A DNA stretch of 64,000 nucleotides from Ancrocorticia sp047602305 (GCA_047602305.1 JASGHO010000001.1:3162001-3226000); one strand, 5' to 3'; shown: positions 26,121 through 34,160, counted from the stretch's first letter. Notes: generated from the letters alone by a model not told the origin. Made by a program: numbers and translations.

Positions 26121-26151
26121 TGGTGGTACACCTCAGACACTGGTGGTACAC
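26121..26151 (+). promoter_or_regulatory. Direct-repeat operator before VapBC
   Basis: TGGTGGTACAC occurs at 26121-26131 and 26141-26151, spaced 20 bases and just ahead of the antitoxin ATG (26158). This fits autorepression by the antitoxin. Confidence 0.6.
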
Positions 26152-26157
26152 TCGGGT

Positions 26158-26415
26158 ATGACTACTTCTCTGCCACGTATTCAGGTCACGGTGACGGAGC
26201 CTGTTGCCAAAGCACTGGAGGTCGCTGATGAAACCTGGCCAGGGTTGCAGCGATCCCAGCAGGTTGCCAGGCTCTTGAGTGAAGGCGCGCGTTCTTTGGC
26301 CTCGGCTCAGAAGTTGAGCAAGGAAAAGCGGCGGGAAATTCTTGAGGCCACGCGAGGAATGGTTGCGTATCAGGACGGCTACCTTGATCAGCTCCGAGGT
26401 GAGTGGCCGGAATGA
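26158..26415 (+). CDS. VapB-type antitoxin
   Basis: An 85-residue protein with an N-terminal strand and helices (LPRIQVTVTEPVAKALEVADE, residues 5-25) typical of ribbon-helix-helix antitoxins and a C-terminal toxin-binding tail. ATG at 26158. A longer frame from 26032 translates the operator and is rejected. It overlaps the PIN toxin gene by 4 bases. Confidence 0.82.
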   Translation: MTTSLPRIQVTVTEPVAKALEVADETWPGLQRSQQVARLLSEGARSLASAQKLSKEKRREILEATRGMVAYQDGYLDQLRGEWPE

Positions 26416-26792
26416 TCGTTCTGGATGCCTGCGTCTTGATCTCGCACTTCGGTTCAGGCGACACTCACTCCGATCAGGCGCTCGAGATTCTTGTTCATGA
26501 AGAAGAACTGTTGGTGCATCCGTTAACGCTTGCTGAGGTGTTGGTGGGTGCAGTGAAGCAAGGTGTTTCGGGGCAGCTCATCGAGGCACTTGGGACTATT
26601 GGGATCGAGCAAGCTGATGTGAATGATGTCAGTCCACTGGAGCTGGCGGCGTATCGAGTCGAAGACGGACTCAAAATGCCGGACTGCTGCGTGCTTGGCC
26701 TTGCGGTGAAACATGGCGCGACGCTGGCAACATTCGACGCCAAATTGGCCAAAGCTGGCCGAAACCACGGACTGGAAGTCATGGGAGCATAG
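26412..26792 (+). CDS. PIN-domain toxin (VapC family)
   Basis: A 126-residue PIN ribonuclease. The metal-binding acids are visible as Asp5 in MIVLDACVLI, Glu about 41 in LTLAEVL, Asp about 94 in MPDCCVLGLA and Asp about 112 in TFDAKL. ATG overlaps the antitoxin stop (ATGA). It forms a standard VapBC pair between two boundary palindromes. Confidence 0.92.
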   Translation: MIVLDACVLISHFGSGDTHSDQALEILVHEEELLVHPLTLAEVLVGAVKQGVSGQLIEALGTIGIEQADVNDVSPLELAAYRVEDGLKMPDCCVLGLAVKHGATLATFDAKLAKAGRNHGLEVMGA

Positions 26793-26826
26793 GTGGCACT
26801 GAGTCTGTTCACTGGCACTTAGCATC

Positions 26827-26914
26827 GGTCGACGACGACGGCGTCGCCTCGGAACCTTGTTCAGAACTCCCGCGGGTCACAACTCCCGTGAGCCCGCGCC
26901 GCCGTCGTTAATCT
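26827..26914. repeat. Boundary palindrome after VapBC, overlapping the next gene's 3' end
   Basis: CGACGACGACGGCGTCGCC...TTGTTCAGAACTCCCGCG...CACAACTCCCGTGAG...CGCCGTCGTTAATC, with an internal partial duplication of the ACAACTCCCG segment. The right half is read on the minus strand as the last ~13 codons of the following gene. Confidence 0.75.
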
Positions 26915-27254
26915 GCGAAAGCCTGACGACGGGCTTGCTGGTGGAGCGGGCGTAAGCAATCTCGCGGGTGGTTGATTCCCCGATGTAGCCGCCGGGGTCG
27001 ACGACGAAGACCGCGTCGGCGAGGTCGATCTTGCGCAGGTGAAGCTCGTCGAGGAGCTGCTTCTGTTCGTCGGTGATGACGTCGCCGCTGTGTTGAAACA
27101 CGGCCGGGGCAACGACGATCTTGCCCGCGAGAGTCAGTTGTTGATTGGCGGCCGCCATCTCGTCACGGAAACGAGTCGAACCGCAAATGCAGACGATCTG
27201 CGGCCGATCCTCGTACACTGGCCCGAAGATCTCGGTCATGTCCGGGTACGTCAT
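26877..27254 (-). CDS. Nucleoside 2-deoxyribosyltransferase-like small protein
   Basis: A 125-residue protein with VCICGSTRFRDEMAAANQQLTLAGKIVVAP (about 20-50), HLRKIDLADAVFVVDPGGYIGESTTREIAYA (about 75-105), the Rossmann-like nucleotide-binding pattern of small deoxyribosyltransferase-like/DUF4406-type proteins. Reaction not established. I chose ATG at 27254 (AAAGAGG seven bases upstream) over a GTG 15 codons earlier. The last ~13 residues (SQINDGGAGSREL) are encoded by the boundary repeat. A decayed second copy lies at 21594-21967 and a 3' fragment at 25940-26035. Confidence 0.7.
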   Translation of the reverse strand: MTYPDMTEIFGPVYEDRPQIVCICGSTRFRDEMAAANQQLTLAGKIVVAPAVFQHSGDVITDEQKQLLDELHLRKIDLADAVFVVDPGGYIGESTTREIAYARSTSKPVVRLSQINDGGAGSREL

Positions 27255-27497
27255 GCGCGGGCCTCTTTCGGTAGAGAAGAGCGGGCGGATCTCCGTCACT
27301 TCCCGTCCAGTGTGAGATCCTCGGACCCGGCCCGGCTCGAACGGGCTGCCACCCTCACCTATGACGGGTAGGGCGCATCCTTACCGGGTAGATACGCCTT
27401 GGGCGGGCTCGTTATTGATCGTATCAGTGAGAGGTAAGCTCCGGAGATAATTCTAGGTCTTGCCGAGTTTCTGGTTTTCTATGGCGGTGAGACCGGG

Positions 27498-27905
27498 CTA
27501 AGCTTCAACCCCACGCAGTGGTAGGAGGCCACGGTTCTTGCGGATGTCGCGGTAGTTCCACTGGATTTCGCGCGCTTGCGCGAGCCAGCGGCTGAGCGCC
27601 TCGACGTCCACCTGGTCCGGTGCGGTGTAACGCAGTTCGGCGGCCTTGAAACTGCCCTCAGCTTTCAGTCCGGGTTCGTGGAACGACTGACCACTCCAGA
27701 ACATGATGCGCACCGACGCCTTGAGTCGGCTGTACCCAACAACAGGATTCCCGTCGAAGAACCAGACGGGGTGTGCGTGCCAGATCTTTCGTGAAGCATC
27801 GGGAAGTCCACGTTCGATGACCGAGAGGAGGAGATCGCAGATTGGTCGGGCTTCGGGGTCAAGTTTCGCGTGGAAGTCCTGGATATCTTCGGGCACTGCT
27901 GCCAT
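27498..27905 (-). CDS. DUF1801-domain protein (intact copy)
   Basis: A 135-residue protein of the DUF1801/YdhG-like family (ICDLLLSVIERGLPDASRKIWHAHPVWFFDGNPVVGY ... VRIMFWSG), compact alpha/beta proteins of unknown function. GGAGGCCACC precedes the ATG. It is the intact partner of the start-less copy at 22304-22711. Between this gene and the deoxyribosyltransferase-like gene (27255-27497) both copies share about 240 bases of AT-moderate DNA with no gene. Confidence 0.75.
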   Translation of the reverse strand: MAAVPEDIQDFHAKLDPEARPICDLLLSVIERGLPDASRKIWHAHPVWFFDGNPVVGYSRLKASVRIMFWSGQSFHEPGLKAEGSFKAAELRYTAPDQVDVEALSRWLAQAREIQWNYRDIRKNRGLLPLRGVEA

Positions 27906-27940
27906 GGTGGCCTCCGGTTCTCGTATCGTTTCCTGCGTGG

Positions 27941-28360
27941 TTAGTCAGATGACCCCTCGCGTGCCCGGTTCGTGAAAGTTCCAGCGGTTAAGGCCGCGAA
28001 CGAAGCTGTGACGATCTGTTCGAGTACACCGAGATTAATCTTCTCCAAGTCGGTGAGGTAGAGACAGCCGACGCCTCCTCGGTAGGGCCCAAGCTGAGCC
28101 AGCAACTCTTCGTGCGACCCCAGGCCATCGTTGAGATAGACCGACATTGCAGCTTTGCGCGGCGCGAACGCGGCGGCGGGTGCCGTACCCTTGCGGCCGC
28201 TGTCATAGTGATAGTGGTACTCGCCGTACCCGACGATTGTGCCCCGCAGTTCAGGCTTCAGACCGGTCACCTTCGTGAAGAGTGCAAGCAGTGTTTCGGC
28301 GTCGCGACGCCGTTTGGCCGGGGTAACCTTCGCGATGAAGTCATCAATTTCGCTCGACAT
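27941..28360 (-). CDS. DUF1801-domain protein, second type
   Basis: A 139-residue DUF1801 protein (VTPAKRRRDAETLLALFTKVTGLKPELRGTIVGYGEYHY ... VYLNDGL, LGPYRGGVGCLYLTDLEKINLGVLEQIV), distinct from its neighbour. Such proteins are common singletons in actinobacteria, and the function is unknown. It lies upstream of the preceding gene on the same strand, so the two could be cotranscribed. Confidence 0.8.
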   Translation of the reverse strand: MSSEIDDFIAKVTPAKRRRDAETLLALFTKVTGLKPELRGTIVGYGEYHYHYDSGRKGTAPAAAFAPRKAAMSVYLNDGLGSHEELLAQLGPYRGGVGCLYLTDLEKINLGVLEQIVTASFAALTAGTFTNRAREGSSD

Positions 28361-28502
28361 GCTCAGAGTGTATCCCAGCGTTTACGCAGGCAACACTACG
28401 ACGGGAGATACGTAGATATCCCGGATGCTCTTGCGCCTCTCAACTACTCCTGCGCCTCTCAACCGGCGCAACCCGTAACCAGGGAGGGATTGCATGCACC
28501 GA

Positions 28503-28568
28503 AATCTATCTCCGAAATCCCGTACCTTGCGTACCCATGACACACGGGTAGCGGGATTCTGGAGATAC
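28503..28568. repeat. Imperfect hairpin related to 41747-41805
   Basis: ATCTATCTCCGAAATCCCG ... TACCCATGACACACG ... AGCGGGATTCTGGAGATA. It shares arms and the central TACCCATGACACACG with the perfect hairpin at 41747-41805. It lies between two genes on the minus strand. The rest of 28361-28579 shows nothing else certain. Confidence 0.65.
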
Positions 28569-28579
28569 ATTTTGAGAGT

Positions 28580-29020
28580 TCACTCCGTATCGGGCTTGCG
28601 CCGGTCCCGTTTGATGCTGGATCGCCGCTTCTTGGTTTCGAGTCGACGACGTTGCGACGCCCGCGTTGGTTTGGTAGCTCGCCGGGGTACCGGCGGAATG
28701 ATTGCTTCCCGGATAATCTCGGCCAGACGCTTCCGTGCGGCTGCCCGGTTGCGATGTTGAAGGCGCTCGGTGGACACGGTGACGGTGAGGACGCCGTCGG
28801 CCAATCGAGAGGAGAGCCGGTCGAGAACGCGGGCGCGTTGAATTTCGTTGAGCGACGTCGTCGTCGAAATATCCAGACTCAACTGGACGCGCGAATCGGA
28901 GGTGTTGACGCCCTGCCCGCCGGGGCCGCCCGAATGCGAGAATCGCTCGGTCAGCTCAGCGGCGGGAATTGTTGTTCCGTGCGGTGCGCCGGGGCCCGGA
29001 GGTACCTGCAAATCATCCAT
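28580..29020 (-). CDS. arfB: Alternative ribosome-rescue factor ArfB
   Basis: A 146-residue peptidyl-tRNA hydrolase of the YaeJ/ArfB type that frees ribosomes stalled on non-stop messages. The GGQ catalytic motif is in FSHSGGPGGQGVNTSDSRVQL (about 28-48), and the protein ends in the basic tail RRRLETKKRRSSIKRDRRKP that enters the mRNA channel. ATG at 29020. Confidence 0.94.
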   Translation of the reverse strand: MDDLQVPPGPGAPHGTTIPAAELTERFSHSGGPGGQGVNTSDSRVQLSLDISTTTSLNEIQRARVLDRLSSRLADGVLTVTVSTERLQHRNRAAARKRLAEIIREAIIPPVPRRATKPTRASQRRRLETKKRRSSIKRDRRKPDTE

Positions 29021-29079
29021 ACCCTCAAGTGTGCCTTACGTGAGAACCGACTGTGGACGTGTGCGGTAGTCTCGGCTTC

Positions 29080-29481
29080 ATGGCCAAGTCGCATCCCCAC
29101 ATTGATAGTCCCACGGCTGAGCAGCTCCGAAATCTGGCTGAGGGGCGTCCACAGAAGATTGTCGACGCCTATCTTGCGTTGCACGAGATTGTCATTGAGA
29201 CGCTTCCCGAGCTTACGTACTCGGTCGACGAAGTGGATGGGTCGGTCGGATATGGCCCTCACCAGTATGGATACAACGGATGGGGGATCGCCGCGTTGAC
29301 GCCATACGGCAAATGGGTGTCGCTGACGCTGCTACAAGGTGCGCGTCTCGCGGACCCGAACGGGCTGCTTCAAGGGAACTCCACGATGAGGCATGTGAAG
29401 TTGAGTGGTCCGCAGGAGGTTGAATCGAACCGCGCCGCAGTTGTGGAACTCCTCCGCGCGGCGGTGCGTGTCAATGAGTGA
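29080..29481 (+). CDS. DUF1801-like small protein
   Basis: A 133-residue protein (GRPQKIVDAYLALHEIVIETLPELTYSVDEVDGSVGYGPHQYGYNGWGIAALTPYGKWVSLTLLQGARL) related to the DUF1801 fold. Function unknown. ATG at 29080 chosen because the nine extra codons upstream are not family-like; divergent from arfB with a 59-base gap. Confidence 0.75.
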   Translation: MAKSHPHIDSPTAEQLRNLAEGRPQKIVDAYLALHEIVIETLPELTYSVDEVDGSVGYGPHQYGYNGWGIAALTPYGKWVSLTLLQGARLADPNGLLQGNSTMRHVKLSGPQEVESNRAAVVELLRAAVRVNE

Positions 29482-29510
29482 CATCTACCGTGAAGGCGAC
29501 TAATGTACGT

Positions 29511-29620
29511 CGATAACCGCGTCCATCTGCACGGATAATCGTTCTGATCCGCGTTGATAACCGCGTCCATCTGCACGGATAATCGTTCTGATCCGCGTTG
29601 ATAACCGCGTCCATCCGCCA
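29511..29620. repeat. 44-bp tandem repeat, 2.5 copies
   Basis: The unit beginning TGATAACCGCGTCCATCTGC repeats with a period of 44 bases at 29511, 29555 and 29599, the last copy cut short. It sits 190 bases before the AGCS symporter gene. The rest of 29482-29809 holds no recognisable gene or riboswitch. Confidence 0.85.
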
Positions 29621-29809
29621 TTTTATGGTCTTGATTATTGGGATTTAACGTGTTTGTAACTTTCATCCCTGTAGGTTAAAAGCGCGTCAGGCCCATGTTT
29701 CAGACCGTGACAAGCCCACCGGCAGTAACCGTGTCAGGCGTGCCATTCTCCGTTGAATCCAATGAGGGAATTCTGAAGACGAAGTACGGTAGCGAAAATG
29801 GAGGGGTTT

Positions 29810-31324
29810 ATGGAGGCATTCGAGTCGATTCTCGATAAAGTTGCAGGAATTATTTGGGGGCCGTTCTTATTGATCCCATTCCTGCTCGGAACGGGCATCT
29901 ACATGACATTCAGGTTGGGGCTTGTGCAGTTTCGCGGGCTCGGTCCGGGCCTGAGCCTGGGGCTGCTGCGGCGTTCCGATGAAGGGTCCAGCGGTGACGT
30001 GACGCAGTACAAGGCGCTCGCCACGGCCATGGCCGCTACGGTCGGCACGGGCAACATTGCGGGCGTGGCTACTGCGATCGCTCTTGGCGGTCCGGGCGCT
30101 ATTTTCTGGATGTGGGTCAGCGGCGTGTTTGGTATGTCGCTCAAGTACAGCGAGTCGTTCCTCGCCGTGCGTTTCCGGACCATTGACAGGCGTGGGGGCC
30201 GCAATGGCGGACCACAGCATTACCTGCAGAAGGGAATCAAGGGTGGGGTCGGGGTCTTCCTCGGTTGGTTCTTCACCATTGCCACGATCGTGGCTTCCTT
30301 CGGTATCGGCAACATGGTGCAGGCGAATTCGCTGAGCGAAACCATGGAGTCAAACTTCTCGATCGCGCCGTGGGTGACTGGTCTCGTGGTTGCCGTTGTC
30401 ACCTTCTTCGTACTTATCGGCGGTGTACATTCCATTTCCAACGTTGCGGCCACTGTCGTGCCTGTCATGGTTATTTTCTACATTGCCGCGCAGCTGTGGA
30501 TCCTTATCGCAAATGTTGGTGATCTGGGCGGCGCCTTCGCGGCGATCTTCCACGGCGCCTTCAACGGCACCGCGGCAGCCGGCGGTTTCCTCGGTTCGCT
30601 TGTTATCGCCGCGATCCAGTTTGGTCTGGCTCGTGGTCTCTTCTCGAATGAGTCCGGTATGGGCTCGGCTGCCATCGCGGCTGGTGCTGCCCAGACCAGC
30701 CACCCGACACGTCAGGGTCTCGTCTCAATGACCCAGACCTTCATCGACACCATCATCATGGTGACCCTCACCGGTCTCGTCATCACCATCACCAAGGCGT
30801 ACGAGATGGTGGACGCCTCTGGCAACGCTCTCACCGGCGTGAACCTCACCTCGACCGCGTTCAACGAAGGACTCGGTGTTGGCGGCAACGTGGGAGGCGT
30901 ACTCGTGGCCATTTGTCTCGTACTATTTGCGTCGACGACGTTGTGGGGTTGGTCGTACTACGGTGACCGCGCCATCGAGCGTGCTCTTGGCACAAAGGCA
31001 ATTCTTCCGTTCCGTCTCGTCTGGGTGGTTATGGCCTACATTGGCGCTACCATTCCGCTCAACGTGGTGTGGCTTTTCTCTGACATCGCTAACGGCCTCA
31101 TGGTGATCCCGAACCTCATCGGTATCCTCATTCTCTCGGGTCTCATCGCCCGCGAGACGAAGGCGTACCTCTCTTTCGATCCCAAGTTGTTGGCTACGCA
31201 GGCCGAGATCGATGTGGCTCTCAAGGATGAGCCAGGCTACCAGTCGTGGCGCGTCGAGGAGAAGCGACTTGATAAGGAAGCTGAGATTGTTCGGCAAGAG
31301 CGCGCCGCCCGCGGGAAGCGCTAA
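29810..31324 (+). CDS. Sodium:alanine/glycine symporter (AGCS family)
   Basis: A 504-residue integral membrane transporter with about 10-11 predicted helices that imports alanine or glycine with sodium. The family signature GTGNIAGVATAIALGGPGAIFWMW (about residues 75-98) and the later GLFSNESGMGSAAIAAGAA are present. ATG at 29810 is preceded by GGAGGGG; an ATG four codons earlier lacks a site. Ends with a charged cytoplasmic tail. Convergent with the siderophore-binding gene. Confidence 0.92.
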   Translation: MEAFESILDKVAGIIWGPFLLIPFLLGTGIYMTFRLGLVQFRGLGPGLSLGLLRRSDEGSSGDVTQYKALATAMAATVGTGNIAGVATAIALGGPGAIFWMWVSGVFGMSLKYSESFLAVRFRTIDRRGGRNGGPQHYLQKGIKGGVGVFLGWFFTIATIVASFGIGNMVQANSLSETMESNFSIAPWVTGLVVAVVTFFVLIGGVHSISNVAATVVPVMVIFYIAAQLWILIANVGDLGGAFAAIFHGAFNGTAAAGGFLGSLVIAAIQFGLARGLFSNESGMGSAAIAAGAAQTSHPTRQGLVSMTQTFIDTIIMVTLTGLVITITKAYEMVDASGNALTGVNLTSTAFNEGLGVGGNVGGVLVAICLVLFASTTLWGWSYYGDRAIERALGTKAILPFRLVWVVMAYIGATIPLNVVWLFSDIANGLMVIPNLIGILILSGLIARETKAYLSFDPKLLATQAEIDVALKDEPGYQSWRVEEKRLDKEAEIVRQERAARGKR

Positions 31325-31419
31325 TGTGCTCAGACTAGCGACGGATGCTCACTAATCGAAGGCTTTCACTGACTGATCTGGATGAGCCGCTGACCTAGAG
31401 GCTAGTTCGTGACGTGAAA

Positions 31420-31454
31420 GAGGGTGCCCGGACCTTGTTGGCCCGGGCACCCTC
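31420..31454. terminator. Bidirectional terminator between symporter and binding protein
   Basis: AGGGTGCCCGG and CCGGGCACCCT form an 11-bp stem with an 11-base loop between the two convergent genes. Confidence 0.75.
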
Positions 31455-31493
31455 CATTCAGCTTGTCTCACTCATGCTCGTGGCCGAGTTGTA

Positions 31494-32513
31494 CTACTTC
31501 TTCGCTGCCTCCAGGGCGTCGGCGAAGGTGTTGAGGAACTTGGTGTAGGTCTGAATTCCCTCGTTGATGTAGGTGTCGTTGGGCATGTAGAGAACCTGGC
31601 CCGACTTGACGGCGTCGACGTTCTGCAGAGCCTCCGAACCTTCGATGATCTCGGCGGCGGGCTTAAACTCGGGGTTGTCCGAATCGATGGCGGCGGAGCG
31701 ATCCATCACCAGGATCCACGCGGGATTGGAATCTGCGATTGCCTCGACGGAGACCTCGTCACCCTCGTGGTTATCGGTTGCATTCTCGATCGTCAGCGCA
31801 GGTGTCAGCCCGAGCAGACGCTGCAGCTCGCCGAGTGTACGGCCGTGATCGGGGGAGATGAAGCCGATCTCGCCACCGGAAACGTTGACGGCGATGACGC
31901 TCTGAGCGGGATCGTATGCGGCCTTCACTCGTGCGACGGCGGCGTCGAGATCGTCGCCCAGCTTCTTGGCCTCGGCCTGCTTGCCGAAGATGTCACCCAG
32001 GACGGTGGCCTGGCGCTTGAGCTCGGCGTCGAAAGGCTGATCCTCGCGCGGATCCAGCTCGATCACGGTGGCGTCGGGAACCAGCTTGATGATGTCCTCG
32101 TAGTAGCCGCCGAAGCGCTGGCCGGTGACGACCAGATCAGGCTTTGCGGCGACAAGCAGTTCGAGGTTGGGCTCGCGGTGAACGCCGATGTCCACAATCG
32201 AGGAATCCTTGGTGTAGTCAATCGTATCCGGCATGAGGGAGACTGCGGCGGCCGAGAGCTTGATGTCCCAGTCAGAGAGGGTCTGGAATGTGCGGTTGTC
32301 GAGCGCCACAACCGAGGTTGGCGGCACGGCGAGGGTATGGCTGCCGTGATTATCCTCGAACGTCAGTTCTTCGGGAGCGGAGGGTGCTGACGATTCTTGA
32401 GCCTGCTCCGAGGTGCTTTCGGTGCTGGGGGTGTCCTGTGAGCCACAGCCTGCGAGGGCGAGGGCTGCGGAAAGGGCGAGGGCTGCGGGAGCCCAAAACT
32501 TCTTGCGATGCAT
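31494..32513 (-). CDS. Iron-siderophore ABC transporter substrate-binding lipoprotein
   Basis: A 339-residue FecB/CeuE-type binding protein. Signal peptide with lipobox LALAGC (Cys23), then two lobes joined by a helix (VVALDNRTFQTLSDW, LLVAAKPDLVVTGQRFGGYYEDI, NVSGGEIGFISPDHGRTLGELQRLLGLTPAL). ATG at 32513 has AGGA upstream and starts the signal peptide; the longer frame from 32666 overlaps the iron box. No permease or ATPase gene is adjacent, so it must share components encoded elsewhere. Controlled by iron through the DtxR box. Confidence 0.88.
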   Translation of the reverse strand: MHRKKFWAPAALALSAALALAGCGSQDTPSTESTSEQAQESSAPSAPEELTFEDNHGSHTLAVPPTSVVALDNRTFQTLSDWDIKLSAAAVSLMPDTIDYTKDSSIVDIGVHREPNLELLVAAKPDLVVTGQRFGGYYEDIIKLVPDATVIELDPREDQPFDAELKRQATVLGDIFGKQAEAKKLGDDLDAAVARVKAAYDPAQSVIAVNVSGGEIGFISPDHGRTLGELQRLLGLTPALTIENATDNHEGDEVSVEAIADSNPAWILVMDRSAAIDSDNPEFKPAAEIIEGSEALQNVDAVKSGQVLYMPNDTYINEGIQTYTKFLNTFADALEAAKK

Positions 32514-32665
32514 GTGATTGATTCCTAGTGCGCGGCGTGAGGCAATCTGGCGTGAAGCCGAAGCCGTCGAGCGTGCCGGGCAGATGGTGGTAGGTACATG
32601 GTGTCCAGGTTGTGGCATCGAAGTGTTCCTCAGGGTGGTGGATTTTTCACGGACGCCGACAGTCA

Positions 32666-32684
32666 TTAGGTTAGCCTAACCTAA
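32666..32684. promoter_or_regulatory. DtxR/IdeR iron box
   Basis: TTAGGTTAGCCTAACCTAA is a perfect 19-bp palindrome matching the DtxR consensus, about 150 bases upstream of the siderophore-binding gene and 70 upstream of the divergent nucleotidyltransferase gene. It should repress when iron is plentiful. Confidence 0.92.
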
Positions 32685-32755
32685 TGGGTTGTGGCCGTGA
32701 GAGGTGAATTTTTTCAGTATGTGGAAGGCCGTTGGCTGTCGACTACAGTCAAACC

Positions 32756-33355
32756 ATGAGCAATGACGTTTCCAGCGACCTCTGGACTGAGGATGATCTT
32801 GAAGGATTTGTTCGCGGCGACGAGTGGATGATGCGAGTACTTCGTGCCGCTGAGACGGTCGCGTTGCCAGACTGGTGGATTGGCGCCGGATTCCTACGAA
32901 ACGCGATATGGGACCGGTTGTCTGGAAGAGAACCTTGGCACGACGCCGACGTCGACCTTGTTTACTTCGATGCCGCCGACACGACTGCGCAACGGGACTG
33001 GGACCTTGATGCTGACCTCCGGCAGCGCTTCCCGTTTGCGACGTGGGAAGTCCGGAACCAGGCGAGAATGCACGAAAGAGATGGTCTGCCGCCCTATAGC
33101 TCCACGGAGGATGGCATTGCGCATTGGGTGGAGACAGCGACGTGTGTTGGAGTCCGGTTAACCTGCGGCCAACTGAACTTCTTGTTCTGCCACGGTCCGG
33201 AGGATTTGTTCGGCCTGATCGCGCGGCCGATTCCCGAATTTCAGAACCCGGATCGGATTGAGGTCTTCCAGCGTCGCGTTGTTACGAAGGGATGGAGGCA
33301 GAGGTGGCCGAATCTACGGGTCGAGGATGCTCAGGAATTCTCTGTCCTCGAATGA
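32756..33355 (+). CDS. Nucleotidyltransferase-like family protein (NTP_transf_6)
   Basis: A 199-residue protein of the DUF925/NTP_transf_6 type, with IGAGFLRNAIWDRLSG (about 42-57) and HDADVDLVYFD (about 62-72) giving the Asp pair. Function unknown in the family. The ATG at 32756 has no ribosome site but TACAGT lies six bases upstream, so it may be leaderless; a TTG at 32732 is an alternative. Confidence 0.78.
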   Translation: MSNDVSSDLWTEDDLEGFVRGDEWMMRVLRAAETVALPDWWIGAGFLRNAIWDRLSGREPWHDADVDLVYFDAADTTAQRDWDLDADLRQRFPFATWEVRNQARMHERDGLPPYSSTEDGIAHWVETATCVGVRLTCGQLNFLFCHGPEDLFGLIARPIPEFQNPDRIEVFQRRVVTKGWRQRWPNLRVEDAQEFSVLE

Positions 33356-33380
33356 CATGTTGACAGGAAAGAAGAGACAC

Positions 33381-34160
33381 GTGACGAAGGAACAAGAACT
33401 GTCAGGTGGAAATGCCAGTGGGCATGTTGTGCGTATAGGCGGAACAGTTCGTAAACCTTGGACAGCAGCCACTCCGAGCGTGTTTGCGTATATGGAGGCA
33501 CTTCGGTTGGTGGGAGTCGAGCTACCTGCGCCGATGGGTCGAGATGAGCAAGGGCGTCAGGTAACGGAGTTTGTCGAGGGAGAACTCGCTATGGGCGGGG
33601 AACCCTTGACCCTTGTGGAACTTGCTGAAGTTGGTGCGCTCGTTCGCCAGATTCACGACGCCAGTGCTGGATTTTCTCCCGCGAGAGATGCCGTATGGGA
33701 AACAGCAATTGAGGCTCCCGGCGATGAGTTGATTTGCCACAATGACCTTGCGCCATGGAATCTTCGTCGTGGTGAACGCTGGGTTTTCATTGACTGGGAC
33801 GCGGCGGCACCGAGTACTCGACTGTGGGACCTGGCCTATGCGGTGCAAGCTTTTACGCTTACTGACCCGCAGCAAACCCCGAAGGTTGCAGCCGAAGCTC
33901 TCTCATCTTTCGTCTCGGGATATTGTGCGGACGCACAGCTTCGTGTGGAGTTACCTGAAGCGCTCGTGGATCGAGCATGGGCGATGTTCAGTATGCTGGA
34001 GCGGTCGTACCGGGAGGGGTGTGAGCCGTGGGCGACGATGTTCGTCGAAGGACATGGTGATCACTGGCAAACGGTCGCCCAATATGTTGAGCGAAATCGG
34101 GAGGTTTGGCGTGCGGCCCTTAGTGGGGCTAGCAGTCAGACTGATAACTCAGACTGCTAA
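33381..34160 (+). CDS. Aminoglycoside-phosphotransferase-like kinase
   Basis: A 259-residue APH/choline-kinase-fold protein. The catalytic loop HNDLAPWN (about residues 120-127) and the metal-binding IDWD (about 136-139) are intact. Substrate unknown; most chromosomal members are not resistance enzymes. GTG at 33381 follows GGAAAGAAGAG; an ATG at 33357 is possible. Confidence 0.78.
   Translation: MTKEQELSGGNASGHVVRIGGTVRKPWTAATPSVFAYMEALRLVGVELPAPMGRDEQGRQVTEFVEGELAMGGEPLTLVELAEVGALVRQIHDASAGFSPARDAVWETAIEAPGDELICHNDLAPWNLRRGERWVFIDWDAAAPSTRLWDLAYAVQAFTLTDPQQTPKVAAEALSSFVSGYCADAQLRVELPEALVDRAWAMFSMLERSYREGCEPWATMFVEGHGDHWQTVAQYVERNREVWRAALSGASSQTDNSDC

Noticed and set aside
18630..26914. Classical integron attC array
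   Set aside because: The boundary repeat lacks a clean GTTRRRY/RYYYAAC core, cargo genes lie in both orientations, and no integrase gene is present in the window. Kept only as an analogy.
29511..29620. CRISPR array
   Set aside because: The 44-bp units are contiguous without unique spacers and only 2.5 copies exist; no cas genes.
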